Below are positions 8,199 through 16,502 of a stretch of DNA of 64,000 nucleotides, piece by piece. Positions within the stretch are counted from its first letter, which is position 1. Each line of letters opens with the position of its first letter. The position numbers were made by a program, and so were the translations under genes. The stretch is from an uncultured Lachnospiraceae bacterium. Its GTDB lineage: Bacteria; Bacillota; Clostridia; Lachnospirales; Lachnospiraceae. The notes under the pieces were generated by a model that did no database searches, was not told where the DNA came from, and worked only from the letters and a program-made list of their open reading frames with translations. The stretch is from contig CAKRHP010000006.1 in the NCBI GenBank assembly GCA_934339135.1, positions 1-64,000 on the forward strand. Direction: 5' to 3'.

Positions 8199-8228
8199 GT
8201 ACCAATATACCTGTCCGTATATTGGTAC
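8199..8228 (+). promoter_or_regulatory. Perfect 12-bp inverted repeat before the PII gene
   Basis: GTACCAATATAC and its exact complement are separated by CTGTCC, ending 18 bases before the ribosome-binding site. There is no T run, so it is not a terminator. A protein operator or an mRNA stability or processing hairpin between patA and the PII gene are the possibilities. Confidence 0.5.
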
Positions 8229-8259
8229 AAGTCATCTAAAACGGTCAGGAGGAATGATT

Positions 8260-8604
8260 ATGGGACTTAGCAAAATCGAGATTATTACAGGCATGCAGAA
8301 ATTTAACGGATTAAAGCGCGTACTGAGCCAGGCCGGAGTCGGCGGTATGACATTTACCCAGGTGCTCGGCTGCGGCCGCGAAAAGGGTACCCGTGAATAC
8401 GAGGTGGATGAGCGTTATGAAATGGAGCTTCTGCCAAAGCAGCAGATCAATGTGGTCGTGGACGACAGCCGTCTTGACGAGATTCTTGATCTGATCAAGA
8501 AAGAACTTTACACCGGCCATATCGGTGACGGAAAAATTTTTGTCTATCACATTGATAATGCGATTCGTGTCCGCACAGGAGATGAGGGTGTAGACGCACT
8601 CTAA
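8260..8604 (+). CDS. PII-family nitrogen regulatory protein
   Basis: Trimeric PII signal proteins bind ATP/ADP and 2-oxoglutarate and gate transporters or enzymes by means of the T-loop. The true start is the ATG at 8260, seven bases after AGGAGG; an upstream extension would add unrelated residues. PII hallmarks are GREKG at the T-loop base, ELLPKQQINVVV, and the B-loop/C-terminal signature TGHIGDGKIFV...RVRTGDEG. Aligned with E. coli GlnB, the uridylylated Tyr51 position is Glu here (a Tyr sits one residue earlier), so classical uridylylation is unlikely. Instead of the usual AmtB partner, the next gene is an APC permease, and the previous one a 2-oxoglutarate-using aminotransferase. This suggests PII-type gating of amine uptake (inference). 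Confidence 0.88.
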   Translation: MGLSKIEIITGMQKFNGLKRVLSQAGVGGMTFTQVLGCGREKGTREYEVDERYEMELLPKQQINVVVDDSRLDEILDLIKKELYTGHIGDGKIFVYHIDNAIRVRTGDEGVDAL

Positions 8605-8624
8605 GCGCAGGATCGGAGGTACTT

Positions 8625-10028
8625 ATGGAGGAAAAAAAATTGGGAGTCAGAAATGTGGTGTCTGTCTCCGTGGGGTTAGTTATCGCAACAAGCTGTCTGG
8701 TTTCTCTGGGACAGGGTGCGGGCAATATTGGCGTTGTTTTTATTTTTGCTATGATCATTGCCTGTATGCTGAATATGATCTCCATCGCTTCGATGTCCGA
8801 GCTCAATGCTCTGATGCCCAATACCACAGGTGGTCTGGCACAATATACTCTCACCAGCCTTGGACCGGTGCCAACGATGGTTTCTATGGTTGGTGGATAT
8901 ATTCTTTGTAATGTACTTTCTGCCGGCGTTGAAGCTTCGATCTTTTCCTATGCGATGGGGGAGATCCTGCATCTGCCTATATCCAATTTTTGGTACACCT
9001 TCCTCATTACGGTCATTTTACTGATCGCCAACCTGAAGGGTGTCGATATGTTTGCGAAGATCCAGGATCTGGTAGCTTATCTGCTCCTTGGATCCATGCT
9101 GTTTATGGGGCTGATCGGTGCGTTTGGCATGGGAACCGGCGTAAAAGTGGATCAGCCATACTATATGACTACGAATCCCACGGACATCATTCCGATGATC
9201 GCTGTGGCATTCTGGCTTTTTATCGGAGCCGAATACGCTATCCCTATTTCCAAGGATGTTAAAAACGCAAAACGCAATGTGCCTCTGGGAATGTTTATCG
9301 GCCTTGCCATTATGTGCGCCGTGCAGTCCGTGATGATCTTTGGATTTCACAATTATACACCATGGAAAGAGCTTACGGAATCACCGGCACCGCATCTTCT
9401 CTATGGTATGAATCTGCTTGGTACTCCCGGAAAGCTGTGGATGACGTTGGTTGCCGCCCTTGCTGTGGTCAGCACCCAGAATTCCAGTGTACAGGGCCTT
9501 GCCAATATCTGTCAGGGTATGGCAAAAATGAATATGATGCCACAGTTTTTTGCAAAAACAAACAAGAACAATGTCCCATATATCGGTGTGTGGTTTGTGA
9601 GTCTGCTGATCCTGTTTTTTGGATATATCAGTAATGATTCCTCCAAACTGATCAGCTTTCTGATCCTGGTAGGTTCCGTTTTCTGGATGGTTTCCTACAT
9701 CTTTGCCCATATTGATGTGCTGGTGCTGCGCCACCGGCTGCCAAAAGCTCCCCGTACCTTCAAGGTTCCTTTTGGTCCGGTTCTTCCGCTGATCGGTATT
9801 GCCGGTACCGTTTATATGATCGTAAATATTTCCACCGATCCTACGGAACGTCTGATGATCTGGCTTGTGACCGGCATCACCTTTTTCGTGTTATTCATTT
9901 ATTCCGTTATCTGGATCAAATTCAAAATGAAGATCCCGGTATTTAAAAGCGTTCCTCTGGAAAAAGTGATGGCAATGGAAAACGAAATGTATTATATTAT
10001 CCGAAAAAGAAGAAACCTGTGCCGGTAA
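8625..10028 (+). CDS. APC-family amino acid/polyamine permease
   Basis: Secondary transporter of the amino acid-polyamine-organocation superfamily with about twelve hydrophobic segments across 467 residues. The first helix region contains the unwound glycine-rich segment SLGQGAGNIGV typical of the family's substrate site, and TTGGLAQYTLTSLGP resembles the conserved loop after helix 2. GGAGG precedes the ATG, 20 bases after the PII gene, so the two are co-transcribed. With the putrescine aminotransferase in the same operon, putrescine or a related amine is the likely substrate (inference). An intrinsic terminator overlaps the stop codon. Confidence 0.85.
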   Translation: MEEKKLGVRNVVSVSVGLVIATSCLVSLGQGAGNIGVVFIFAMIIACMLNMISIASMSELNALMPNTTGGLAQYTLTSLGPVPTMVSMVGGYILCNVLSAGVEASIFSYAMGEILHLPISNFWYTFLITVILLIANLKGVDMFAKIQDLVAYLLLGSMLFMGLIGAFGMGTGVKVDQPYYMTTNPTDIIPMIAVAFWLFIGAEYAIPISKDVKNAKRNVPLGMFIGLAIMCAVQSVMIFGFHNYTPWKELTESPAPHLLYGMNLLGTPGKLWMTLVAALAVVSTQNSSVQGLANICQGMAKMNMMPQFFAKTNKNNVPYIGVWFVSLLILFFGYISNDSSKLISFLILVGSVFWMVSYIFAHIDVLVLRHRLPKAPRTFKVPFGPVLPLIGIAGTVYMIVNISTDPTERLMIWLVTGITFFVLFIYSVIWIKFKMKIPVFKSVPLEKVMAMENEMYYIIRKRRNLCR

Positions 10029-10053
10029 TGAACGGCATGGGTTTTCTTTTTTT
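10013..10053 (+). terminator. Intrinsic terminator of the putrescine operon
   Basis: An AAACCTGTGCCG/CGGCATGGGTTT stem followed by a T-rich run; the 5' arm lies inside the last codons of the permease gene. Confidence 0.85.
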
Positions 10054-10120
10054 CAACCTCTCTATTTGTAGTAGAATATTTCTTTCTCCTATGTTATTCT
10101 AAAAATAGGAGGTGCATACC

Positions 10121-11500
10121 ATGGTCCGAGATACCATATCTTATAAAAACAAAACCATTTTAACCATATACCATAATCATTTTCCGGATGATCTTCACAT
10201 GCCATATCACAGCCGCTCAGAACATATTGGAAGATATATCATTCGATTTTCCGAAGAATATGTTCCGGACGAAGCTTGGAAACAATGCACAGATTATGCC
10301 TGGGAGGAACACATGCTTCTCACTCCCCAAACCCTCTATAATCCCTACGGAAGCGAGGCATGTGCTGACATGATACACCACATATGTCTGAAAAAACCTT
10401 CCGTAATCTTTCCAAAGAACGGTTCTACAATTTCGGAGGAGGAACTCTGCAATATCATTGATTTTATCAAAAAATATACCGGAATGGACCTCTCCGAAAA
10501 ACCAATCTTTCTAGGGGATACCTTTTTATTTTCTCCGCAGAAATTTGACTATCACAGTAACCGGGAACATTCTGTTGTTCTCCCCCATGTAGAAGCCGGC
10601 ATGACGATCATCCTTTCTTTTAAGAAGGATCATAATATCATCGAAAGCCGCATTATAAATATTTCAGAAAATGCAGAAGAATATGAAATAAAAACAGACT
10701 GTGACTGGCACTCCCACGATATTCTGGTCTACAAGGAGGGTCATTTGTTCTATAGCAACACAGATATATCTTATATGCGTACCATGGAAATGTCATTTTC
10801 CTTTGGAAACAGCGTGAAGCGAATTCCTTTAAAAGCTCTTCAGGATCATTTTGATATTACTATTCCCTGGGGCAAAGAACACCGCACGATCGGAGAAATT
10901 CCTGACCCTGTGATACAGACATTATCGGAGCACAATACCATGCTGACACACAAAATCCGCAACAACAGACATACCGATGATTTTCTTTTTATCTCACCAA
11001 ATGAGAAAACTATAGCATTTCGTGCCATTGCGGATTTCCTCTTTCAAGCAGCCGACGAAATCTGGCTGTTTGATTCTTACTTTACCGATAGAGGACATGA
11101 TAAACACAAAATGACCGACTGGCTGCGCTTGTCCGCAAACTGCCCGGCGCCACAGACAAACATTGTATTTTATAGCAGGCAGGCCGCCGGCACCTATAGT
11201 CCAAAGGAGCTAAAGCAGTTGTGCAGGCAGGATTACAAAATACAAAACGCTTTTGACACCGATCATCAAAAAAAGCTGCGCTTTCTGCAAACGTCTTCTC
11301 CGATCCATGACCGATTTTTTATTGCCCGCACAGGCAATGACTACTCCGGTCTTTCCATTGGCACATCTCTGAATTCTCTGGACCGGAATTTTTACTGTAT
11401 TCAGAGACTGCCCCATAAAAGTGCAAAAGAAATCCTGAAGACTATTTGTAACTGGCTTCCGGACAACCTGATCGACGAGGAGGAAATGAAGTATGAATGA
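10121..11500 (+). CDS. PLD-like phosphodiesterase-domain protein, candidate defence gene
   Basis: The C-terminal third (about residues 330-430) has a phospholipase-D-like layout: DEIWLFDSYFTD, then SPIHDRFFIA, then GTSLNSLDRNF, where the HxK of classical HKD motifs reads HDR. The N-terminal 280 residues match nothing I can name. I start at the ATG 8 bases after AGGAGG; an upstream GTG overlaps that site. The stop overlaps the start of the next gene by 8 bases, so the two are translationally coupled. The gene sits at the left edge of a cluster of nuclease, ATPase and DUF4062 genes. Role in phage or plasmid defence is inference; a DNA or nucleotide phosphodiesterase function is possible. Confidence 0.55.
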   Translation: MVRDTISYKNKTILTIYHNHFPDDLHMPYHSRSEHIGRYIIRFSEEYVPDEAWKQCTDYAWEEHMLLTPQTLYNPYGSEACADMIHHICLKKPSVIFPKNGSTISEEELCNIIDFIKKYTGMDLSEKPIFLGDTFLFSPQKFDYHSNREHSVVLPHVEAGMTIILSFKKDHNIIESRIINISENAEEYEIKTDCDWHSHDILVYKEGHLFYSNTDISYMRTMEMSFSFGNSVKRIPLKALQDHFDITIPWGKEHRTIGEIPDPVIQTLSEHNTMLTHKIRNNRHTDDFLFISPNEKTIAFRAIADFLFQAADEIWLFDSYFTDRGHDKHKMTDWLRLSANCPAPQTNIVFYSRQAAGTYSPKELKQLCRQDYKIQNAFDTDHQKKLRFLQTSSPIHDRFFIARTGNDYSGLSIGTSLNSLDRNFYCIQRLPHKSAKEILKTICNWLPDNLIDEEEMKYE

Positions 11501-12740
11501 AAATGATATTACCACACTTGCAAAAGCGGTTCTTTGTGGAAATCGTTCCCAGGATTCCCACAAAGAGATCTGTAAAATTTTCAAAAACAAAAGCTGCAAA
11601 ACAATCCTGCGGGAGGTAACTCCCATCTTAGAAAACACAGTAGGACGTGTCAAAAACCGGCTGGTGGTCATTCTTGTATTGGCTCTGCTTCGCAGACGTT
11701 CTACCAAATACGAAGCCCTGAAAAATGCCCTGATCGATGCCGGCTGGATGCCACTCCTTTACGGAGGACTTCGAATGCTTCTATGCAGTAATAATCCCGA
11801 TTTTCATATCAATGTTGCCTTCACCGATGCTTCTTTTCCGAATAAATACAGTTTTCTCACTCGTTTTGAGGGCGAATTTTACGAACCGGAGTATTACGAG
11901 ATTTTATACGCTGTGAAGCTCATTGCGGATACCGATCCATTCAAATTTGAAAATTTAGTTTTTGAAGACCCTACCCATTTGGTTCTTTTTAATCTTTCCT
12001 CATGGATCCTGGAATACTTTCCATCCCGTGCTCTCACCTCACGCCTTCTCAAAGATGGAGATACCATTCAGGCAAATACAGGATTTTACTATGCCGTCCG
12101 CCCTATTACAAAGGATGTTCGCGATTATGCGCAGCAGAGAAATCATCCGGATCTCCCAAATACAAAATCAAAAAAGGAAATCAACCATGCCATGGAACAA
12201 CATCTGGAAACTCTGGATCACATGCTGCAGCCATGCACCCCACAGCGAAGAACTGCACTTCTCTTAAACTACATACTGGTACATATGGAATATCCGATCC
12301 AATTTGGATATTGGCTTATGCATGCTGAATATCAGCCGTTTCTGCGAGAACAGATCATCTCCTCCAAAAAGATCAAAAATCTAAGGGATGTTCTCACCGT
12401 TACCAGGCTGATCCATGATTTTCCCAGTAAAAACTCCCAGGGGATAACGCAAAAAAAGAATCCCCTGTATGCTGCCATCCTCACTGTCCTCAAAAACTTC
12501 ATAAGCACCAGAAACGGCATATACTCCTGGGATTCCAAACAGGAACAGATCTGGAAGCAGATCTGTCATTGCCTCCCCAAAAGATACTTAAACTCCTTTG
12601 GCCTCTTTCTGGCAAAAACATCCTCAAATCTCATGGTCTCTCCGTTGGATGAAATGGTACGTTTTCAGATATACCTTGAAGATAAAAGACTATGGGATAT
12701 CTGTCAGGGTATGCTGGGCGGTTTATTGTATTCAGAATAA
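11493..12740 (+). CDS. Hypothetical helical protein coupled to the PLD-like gene
   Basis: A protein of 415 residues, rich in predicted helix (for example VGRVKNRLVVILVLALLRRRSTKYEALKNAL) with no signal peptide or convincing membrane segment. I recognise no family or catalytic motif. The start overlaps the stop of the PLD-domain gene by 8 bases, so stoichiometric expression and a shared function are likely. Only a remnant of an Rpn-type gene lies downstream, so this looks like a self-contained two-gene module. Confidence 0.55.
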   Translation: MNENDITTLAKAVLCGNRSQDSHKEICKIFKNKSCKTILREVTPILENTVGRVKNRLVVILVLALLRRRSTKYEALKNALIDAGWMPLLYGGLRMLLCSNNPDFHINVAFTDASFPNKYSFLTRFEGEFYEPEYYEILYAVKLIADTDPFKFENLVFEDPTHLVLFNLSSWILEYFPSRALTSRLLKDGDTIQANTGFYYAVRPITKDVRDYAQQRNHPDLPNTKSKKEINHAMEQHLETLDHMLQPCTPQRRTALLLNYILVHMEYPIQFGYWLMHAEYQPFLREQIISSKKIKNLRDVLTVTRLIHDFPSKNSQGITQKKNPLYAAILTVLKNFISTRNGIYSWDSKQEQIWKQICHCLPKRYLNSFGLFLAKTSSNLMVSPLDEMVRFQIYLEDKRLWDICQGMLGGLLYSE

Positions 12741-12773
12741 TCCGCCCGCTCCGCAACCGTCTTCATTTCCCGG

Positions 12774-12893
12774 AGTATCTCCGGAATTGTCATGTGAATA
12801 TCACAGCACAAAATCCTAATGCCACGTTCCAATCCCTGCTCAATTCCAGCTTCCAAGCCTTCATTATATTTCTCCCGATACTCCTGCTGTAGG
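12774..12893 (-). pseudogene. 3' fragment of an Rpn-type (PD-(D/E)XK transposase) gene
   Basis: On the minus strand it encodes EYREKYNEGLEAGIEQGLERGI followed by DIHMTIPEI, matching the C-terminal part of the intact gene at 14572-15525 with a single GIEQGLER unit. Sequence on both sides (12754-12774 and 12891-12908) also resembles scrambled pieces of that gene and its downstream region. No start codon or nuclease domain remains. Confidence 0.75.
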
Positions 12894-12925
12894 ATGATTT
12901 TTGGTGATTATGATTAACCCCATAT

Positions 12926-14347
12926 TTAAGAGGAGAGCCCTGAAATATCACACTGATAAAGGTCCTCCAGCGATACCAACCTCACTTCGCCTCGCTCCCG
13001 AGCCTGCAGGAGCCCATCCGTAAACCCGCCTTTCGAAAAAATATAATAATGATAATGATTTCCCTTTCCAAAAACCGATGCATAATCCTTGATCAGATCA
13101 AGCTCATCCAAACCAATTTTCTCATTTCTATATTTACACGAACCGATAATATATTCTTTTCCCACGACCGGCGTTCCGACAATATCAATTTGTACCTGCT
13201 TTTTCTTCCTTGGATCTGTTCCCCACCATTGACCGATTTCACTAAGTTCAATTGGAAGGTTATCCAAATAATAAAGCAGATAATCCTGACACATCTTCTC
13301 AAAAACCAATCCCATATAATCCGAAAAATGCTGTTTTACAGCATGCGGATATATCTTTATAATTCTGCCGGAATCAATCGCACTCATGTTTACCGGCACA
13401 AATCGGTACCAAAACCGAAAAAAATTATCTGCTAACAAATAGATGGTTTTCCTGCCCGGCTTTTCTGCAATCGGAGTCTCCTTTTTGACAATGCCAAGAG
13501 CAATCAGAGTCTTCAAATATTTCGATATAATTGAGTTCTCCTCACCAACCTTCATCTTGATGTCATTCATTCTGGACGCTCCCTCTGCAATCGCTTTAAT
13601 AATTGCATTATAGATGGCCGGCTCCCTAAGTTCCTGTTTTAGCAAATTCCCCGGCTCCTCATACAGATAGCTGGAACGGTCAAAAAAATTCTCCAGCAAT
13701 GCCTCATCCACACTATCCTTTACATCCAGTTTATTGATATAATGAGGAACTCCTCCTGTAATTCCATAGATCAGGGAATTATCTTCGGCTGACAGATCCG
13801 GATGAAATACCGCTGTTTCCCTATAATTCAATGGCTCAATTTTAAACTGGGCAGTTCTTCTTCCATACAAAGGACTTTGACTCCCAAGCACCTGACTTTC
13901 CATAAAACTCATAGATGAACCGCAAAGGATCAAATACATCTTTGATTCTGCCCATTTATGATCAATGATGTGCTGCAACATTGCTGAAATAGCAGGCTTT
14001 GCCTTTGCAAGATATGGATACTCGTCTATAACAAATATAATACGTTTATCCCTTGAAAGTGCTGTCAACTCATCCAAGGCGGCATCATAAGACCCAAACT
14101 CAGGTGCCAAGTCCGTATCCGGACGTTCAAAGCTCATGATCGCCTTTGAAAGAGCCGCCAGATTCTCCTTTCCTGTTGTGTTTAAGGCGGAGAAAAAAAT
14201 TACCGGCTTATTCCTGCAGAACTCATTGATCAGCGCCGTTTTACCAACACGCCGCCTTCCGTAGATGACAACGCATTCAAACTTATCTCCTGCATATCGT
14301 TTATTCAACTTTCTAAGTTCACCTTCACGACAATAAAACCGACTCAT
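12926..14347 (-). CDS. AAA-type ATPase with C-terminal DUF234 domain
   Basis: Belongs to the archaeal-ATPase/DUF234 family of P-loop proteins common in bacteria, whose role is unsettled. The Walker A motif is G30-RRRVGKT, Walker B is RIIFVIDEYPYL near residue 100, and LILCGSSMSFM resembles sensor 1. The C-terminal part (about 320-470) has the DUF234 layout, DIVG...IGSCKYRN, which looks like a PD-(D/E)XK nuclease core (D, then CK). I start at the ATG five bases after GGAGGTGA rather than at the first ATG. The promoter carries a palindromic operator. Neighbours are Rpn-type remnants and other candidate defence genes. Confidence 0.8.
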   Translation of the reverse strand: MSRFYCREGELRKLNKRYAGDKFECVVIYGRRRVGKTALINEFCRNKPVIFFSALNTTGKENLAALSKAIMSFERPDTDLAPEFGSYDAALDELTALSRDKRIIFVIDEYPYLAKAKPAISAMLQHIIDHKWAESKMYLILCGSSMSFMESQVLGSQSPLYGRRTAQFKIEPLNYRETAVFHPDLSAEDNSLIYGITGGVPHYINKLDVKDSVDEALLENFFDRSSYLYEEPGNLLKQELREPAIYNAIIKAIAEGASRMNDIKMKVGEENSIISKYLKTLIALGIVKKETPIAEKPGRKTIYLLADNFFRFWYRFVPVNMSAIDSGRIIKIYPHAVKQHFSDYMGLVFEKMCQDYLLYYLDNLPIELSEIGQWWGTDPRKKKQVQIDIVGTPVVGKEYIIGSCKYRNEKIGLDELDLIKDYASVFGKGNHYHYYIFSKGGFTDGLLQARERGEVRLVSLEDLYQCDISGLSS

Positions 14348-14384
14348 TTGCTCACCTCCATTTACTACACTCATGAGTTAGTAA

Positions 14385-14437
14385 CTCGTAAGTTACCTAT
14401 TTACGAGTATAATAAATCAGGTATTTCATAAAGTCAA
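14385..14437 (-). promoter_or_regulatory. Promoter and palindromic operator of the DUF234 ATPase gene
   Basis: On the minus strand a -35 TTGACT (14432-14437), 17-base spacer and -10 TATTAT (14409-14414) are followed directly by the inverted repeat CTCGTAA-N9-TTACGAG (14385-14407). Further partial copies of the motif (AACTCATGAGTTA, 14371-14380 region) continue towards the start codon. The layout suggests repression at the transcription start. Confidence 0.5.
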
Positions 14438-14571
14438 GAAGAAAAACAGGGTTCTCTTTTTGACATAATTATAAAGAGAAAATAAAATTTTAATCGTGCA
14501 GTTTTTATAGATTGTAGGGTAATCTTTGGCAATTATTTACAAGAGAAAACTTTTGTTCAACACACTTAAAG

Positions 14572-15525
14572 TTACTTTTCCTCTTTCTTCCCAAATTTCT
14601 CCACAATCTTCTCCACTTGCTGCTCCGTTATAGACATTTTAGCTGCTATCTCCGGAATTGTCATGTGAATATCACAGTACAAAATCTTAATGCCACGTTC
14701 TAATCCCTGCTCAATTCCACGTTCTATGCCCTGTTCAATTCCACGTTCTATGCCCTGCTCAATTCCACGTTCTATGCCCTGCTCAATTCCACGTTCTATG
14801 CCCTGCTCAATTCCACGTTCTATGCCCTGTTCAATTCCACGTTCTATGCCCTGTTCAATTCCAGCTTCCAAGCCCTCGTTATATTTCTCCCGATACTCCT
14901 GCTGCAGTGTCATATAATCCAGCCTCCATTTCTCATTTCGGCGGGCAGACTGCACCGCATCCTCCAGCTCTCTCGTAAATTCATCGCTTGCAGCCTGGCC
15001 ATCTATATATTCCAACAACCGTTTCATTTCCGGACTCACATCGTCCATCGTTCCTTTTGTATTTAGGATAATTTTAACGGTCTCGTCTCCAAATGTCAAC
15101 GACGGATCCTGATCACAAAGGTACTCGAAACTGTACAGATGACGCCCCTGGCCATAAGGGTCAAAGGTACAGATAAAGATGACATAGCTCTTTTTTAATT
15201 CGTTATAATCTCCACCCTTTTCCAGAATATTCAAGTCGATCATCCCCTGATAATACCTCATCCGTTTGGCCAGATTCCGTTTGATATGCACCTGCATCTC
15301 CATATCAAATACCGTGTTCTTCTCATCCTCTACATAAACGTCCAGCCGCACTCCCTTAGCTCCTGCGGACAGATCAATGGTCTTCTGACTTTCCGGGTAT
15401 TCCAGCTTGCGGATCTTGATGCCGAGGATCGTTTCCAAAAATGGTTTGCAATACTTCGGATCTCGCATAATTACCCCAAACATAAAGTCATCCTGTAACT
15501 CTAATTCTTCATATGCCTTTGCCAT
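14572..15525 (-). CDS. Rpn family recombination-promoting nuclease/putative transposase
   Basis: PD-(D/E)XK nuclease of the Rpn/PF12784 type. The nuclease core shows GVRLDVYVEDEKNTVFDMEMQV (Asp, then E-x-Q) at about residues 58-82. The C-terminal third holds seven tandem GIEQGI(L)ER units encoded by 24-bp DNA repeats, then a helical tail DIHMTIPEIAAKMSITEQQVEKIVEKFGKKEE resembling a small helix-turn-helix. GGAGG precedes the ATG. Rpn proteins cut DNA and promote RecA-independent recombination in E. coli (family knowledge). This is the only complete copy here; three broken relatives lie at 12.8, 15.8-16.4/21.0 and 21.4 kb. Confidence 0.88.
   Translation of the reverse strand: MAKAYEELELQDDFMFGVIMRDPKYCKPFLETILGIKIRKLEYPESQKTIDLSAGAKGVRLDVYVEDEKNTVFDMEMQVHIKRNLAKRMRYYQGMIDLNILEKGGDYNELKKSYVIFICTFDPYGQGRHLYSFEYLCDQDPSLTFGDETVKIILNTKGTMDDVSPEMKRLLEYIDGQAASDEFTRELEDAVQSARRNEKWRLDYMTLQQEYREKYNEGLEAGIEQGIERGIEQGIERGIEQGIERGIEQGIERGIEQGIERGIEQGIERGIEQGLERGIKILYCDIHMTIPEIAAKMSITEQQVEKIVEKFGKKEEK
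14691..14858 (-). repeat. 24-bp coding minisatellite, seven units
   Basis: Six near-identical 24-bp units (plus-strand core TTCCACGTTCTATGCCCTG) plus one variant unit encode the GIEQGIER heptad-like repeat of the Rpn-type protein. The broken relatives hold four units (15940-16035), one (around 21490) and one (around 12830). Confidence 0.9.
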
Positions 15526-15820
15526 AATGTAATACCTCCACTGTGCGATATGCTTTTTCGGAAACTTTTTCGAATTCAGACGCTTTGATTACTAATTTTG
15601 CCGTTTCCGGATCTTCTGTTGCTGATTGTGCATATCAGAATATCACGCATTGCATAGTGCTGTCTATTGACATTGTCGACAAATCAGACATAGACTTTTT
15701 TATAAAGGATTACATAATTATAAAGAGAATATAAAATCTTAATCGTGCAGTTTTTATAGATTGCAGGATGATTTTTGGCAATTCTTTACAAGAGAAAACT
15801 TTTGTTCAACACACTTAAAG
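15526..15820 (-). repeat. Rpn gene-flanking repeat, left copy
   Basis: The non-coding interval between the Rpn-type gene and the next 3' fragment is repeated almost base for base at 21066-21360. Its last 110 bases (from CATAATTATAAAGAGAA on) occur a third time at about 14466-14571. It carries the upstream region of one copy and the downstream region of the other; no gene is visible. Confidence 0.85.
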
Positions 15821-16434
15821 TTACTTTTCCTCTTTCTTCCCAAATTTCTCTACAATCTTCCCCACTTGCTGCTCCGTTATAGACATTTTGGCTGCTATCT
15901 CCGGAATCGTCATGTGAATATCACAGTACAAAATCTTAATGCCACGTTCTAATCCCTGCTCAATTCCACGTTCTATGCCCTGCTCAATTCCACGTTCTAT
16001 GCCCTGCTCAATTCCACGTTCTATGCCCTGTTCAATTCCAGCTTCCAAGCCCTCGTTATATTTCTCCCGATACTCCTGCTGTAAAGTCATATACATCTCC
16101 CTCCTTAGCCCGCAAATTTGGGGCTGCAGTCACAAATTTGCCGTGTGAAAAAATTATTTTTCACACTATCCAGCCTCCATTTGTCATTTCGGCGGGCAGA
16201 CTGCAACGCATCCTCCAGCTCTCTCGTAAACTGATCACTTGCAGCCTGACCATCTATATATTCCAACAACCGTTTCATTTCCGGACTCACATCGTCTATC
16301 GTTCCTTTTGTATTTAGGATAATTTTAACGGTCTCGTCTCCAAATATCAACGATGGATCCTGATCACACAGGTACCCGAAGCTGTGCAGGTGACGCCCCT
16401 GATCATAAGGGTCAAAGGTGCAGATAAAGATGAC
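15821..16434 (-). pseudogene. 3' part of a second Rpn-type gene, interrupted
   Basis: It matches the middle and C-terminal parts of the intact Rpn-type gene, with four 8-residue repeat units instead of seven, and is interrupted by a 75-bp insert at about 16093-16167. Similarity ends abruptly at 16434, where the four-gene nuclease module begins. The 5' end of the same gene appears to survive at 21036-21065, on the far side of that module. The part downstream of the insert forms an open frame of 91 residues with a new AAGGAGGGAG ribosome-binding site supplied by the insert. Confidence 0.8.
16093..16167. mobile_element. 75-bp palindromic insert inside the Rpn-type fragment
   Basis: It is absent from the other copies, where GTCATATA runs straight into ATCCAG. 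It contains GCAAATTTG and its complement about 18 bases apart, an AGCCC/GGGCT pair, and the near-perfect palindrome GTGTGAAAAA-ATTA-TTTTTCACAC. On the minus strand its end provides AAGGAGGGAG and ATG. No second copy was seen in the window. Confidence 0.5.
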
Positions 16435-16502
16435 ATGTGCTAATCATGTCTTATTTCATTCTGCTCTTTGAAAAAATAATAGTATTATTATCTAAAACAA
16501 AA

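Noticed and set aside
14691..14858. Regular 24-bp repeats that could be taken for a CRISPR array
   Set aside because: The repeats are contiguous with no spacers and encode a periodic peptide in frame; the plus-strand Pro/Ser/Met frames are shadows.
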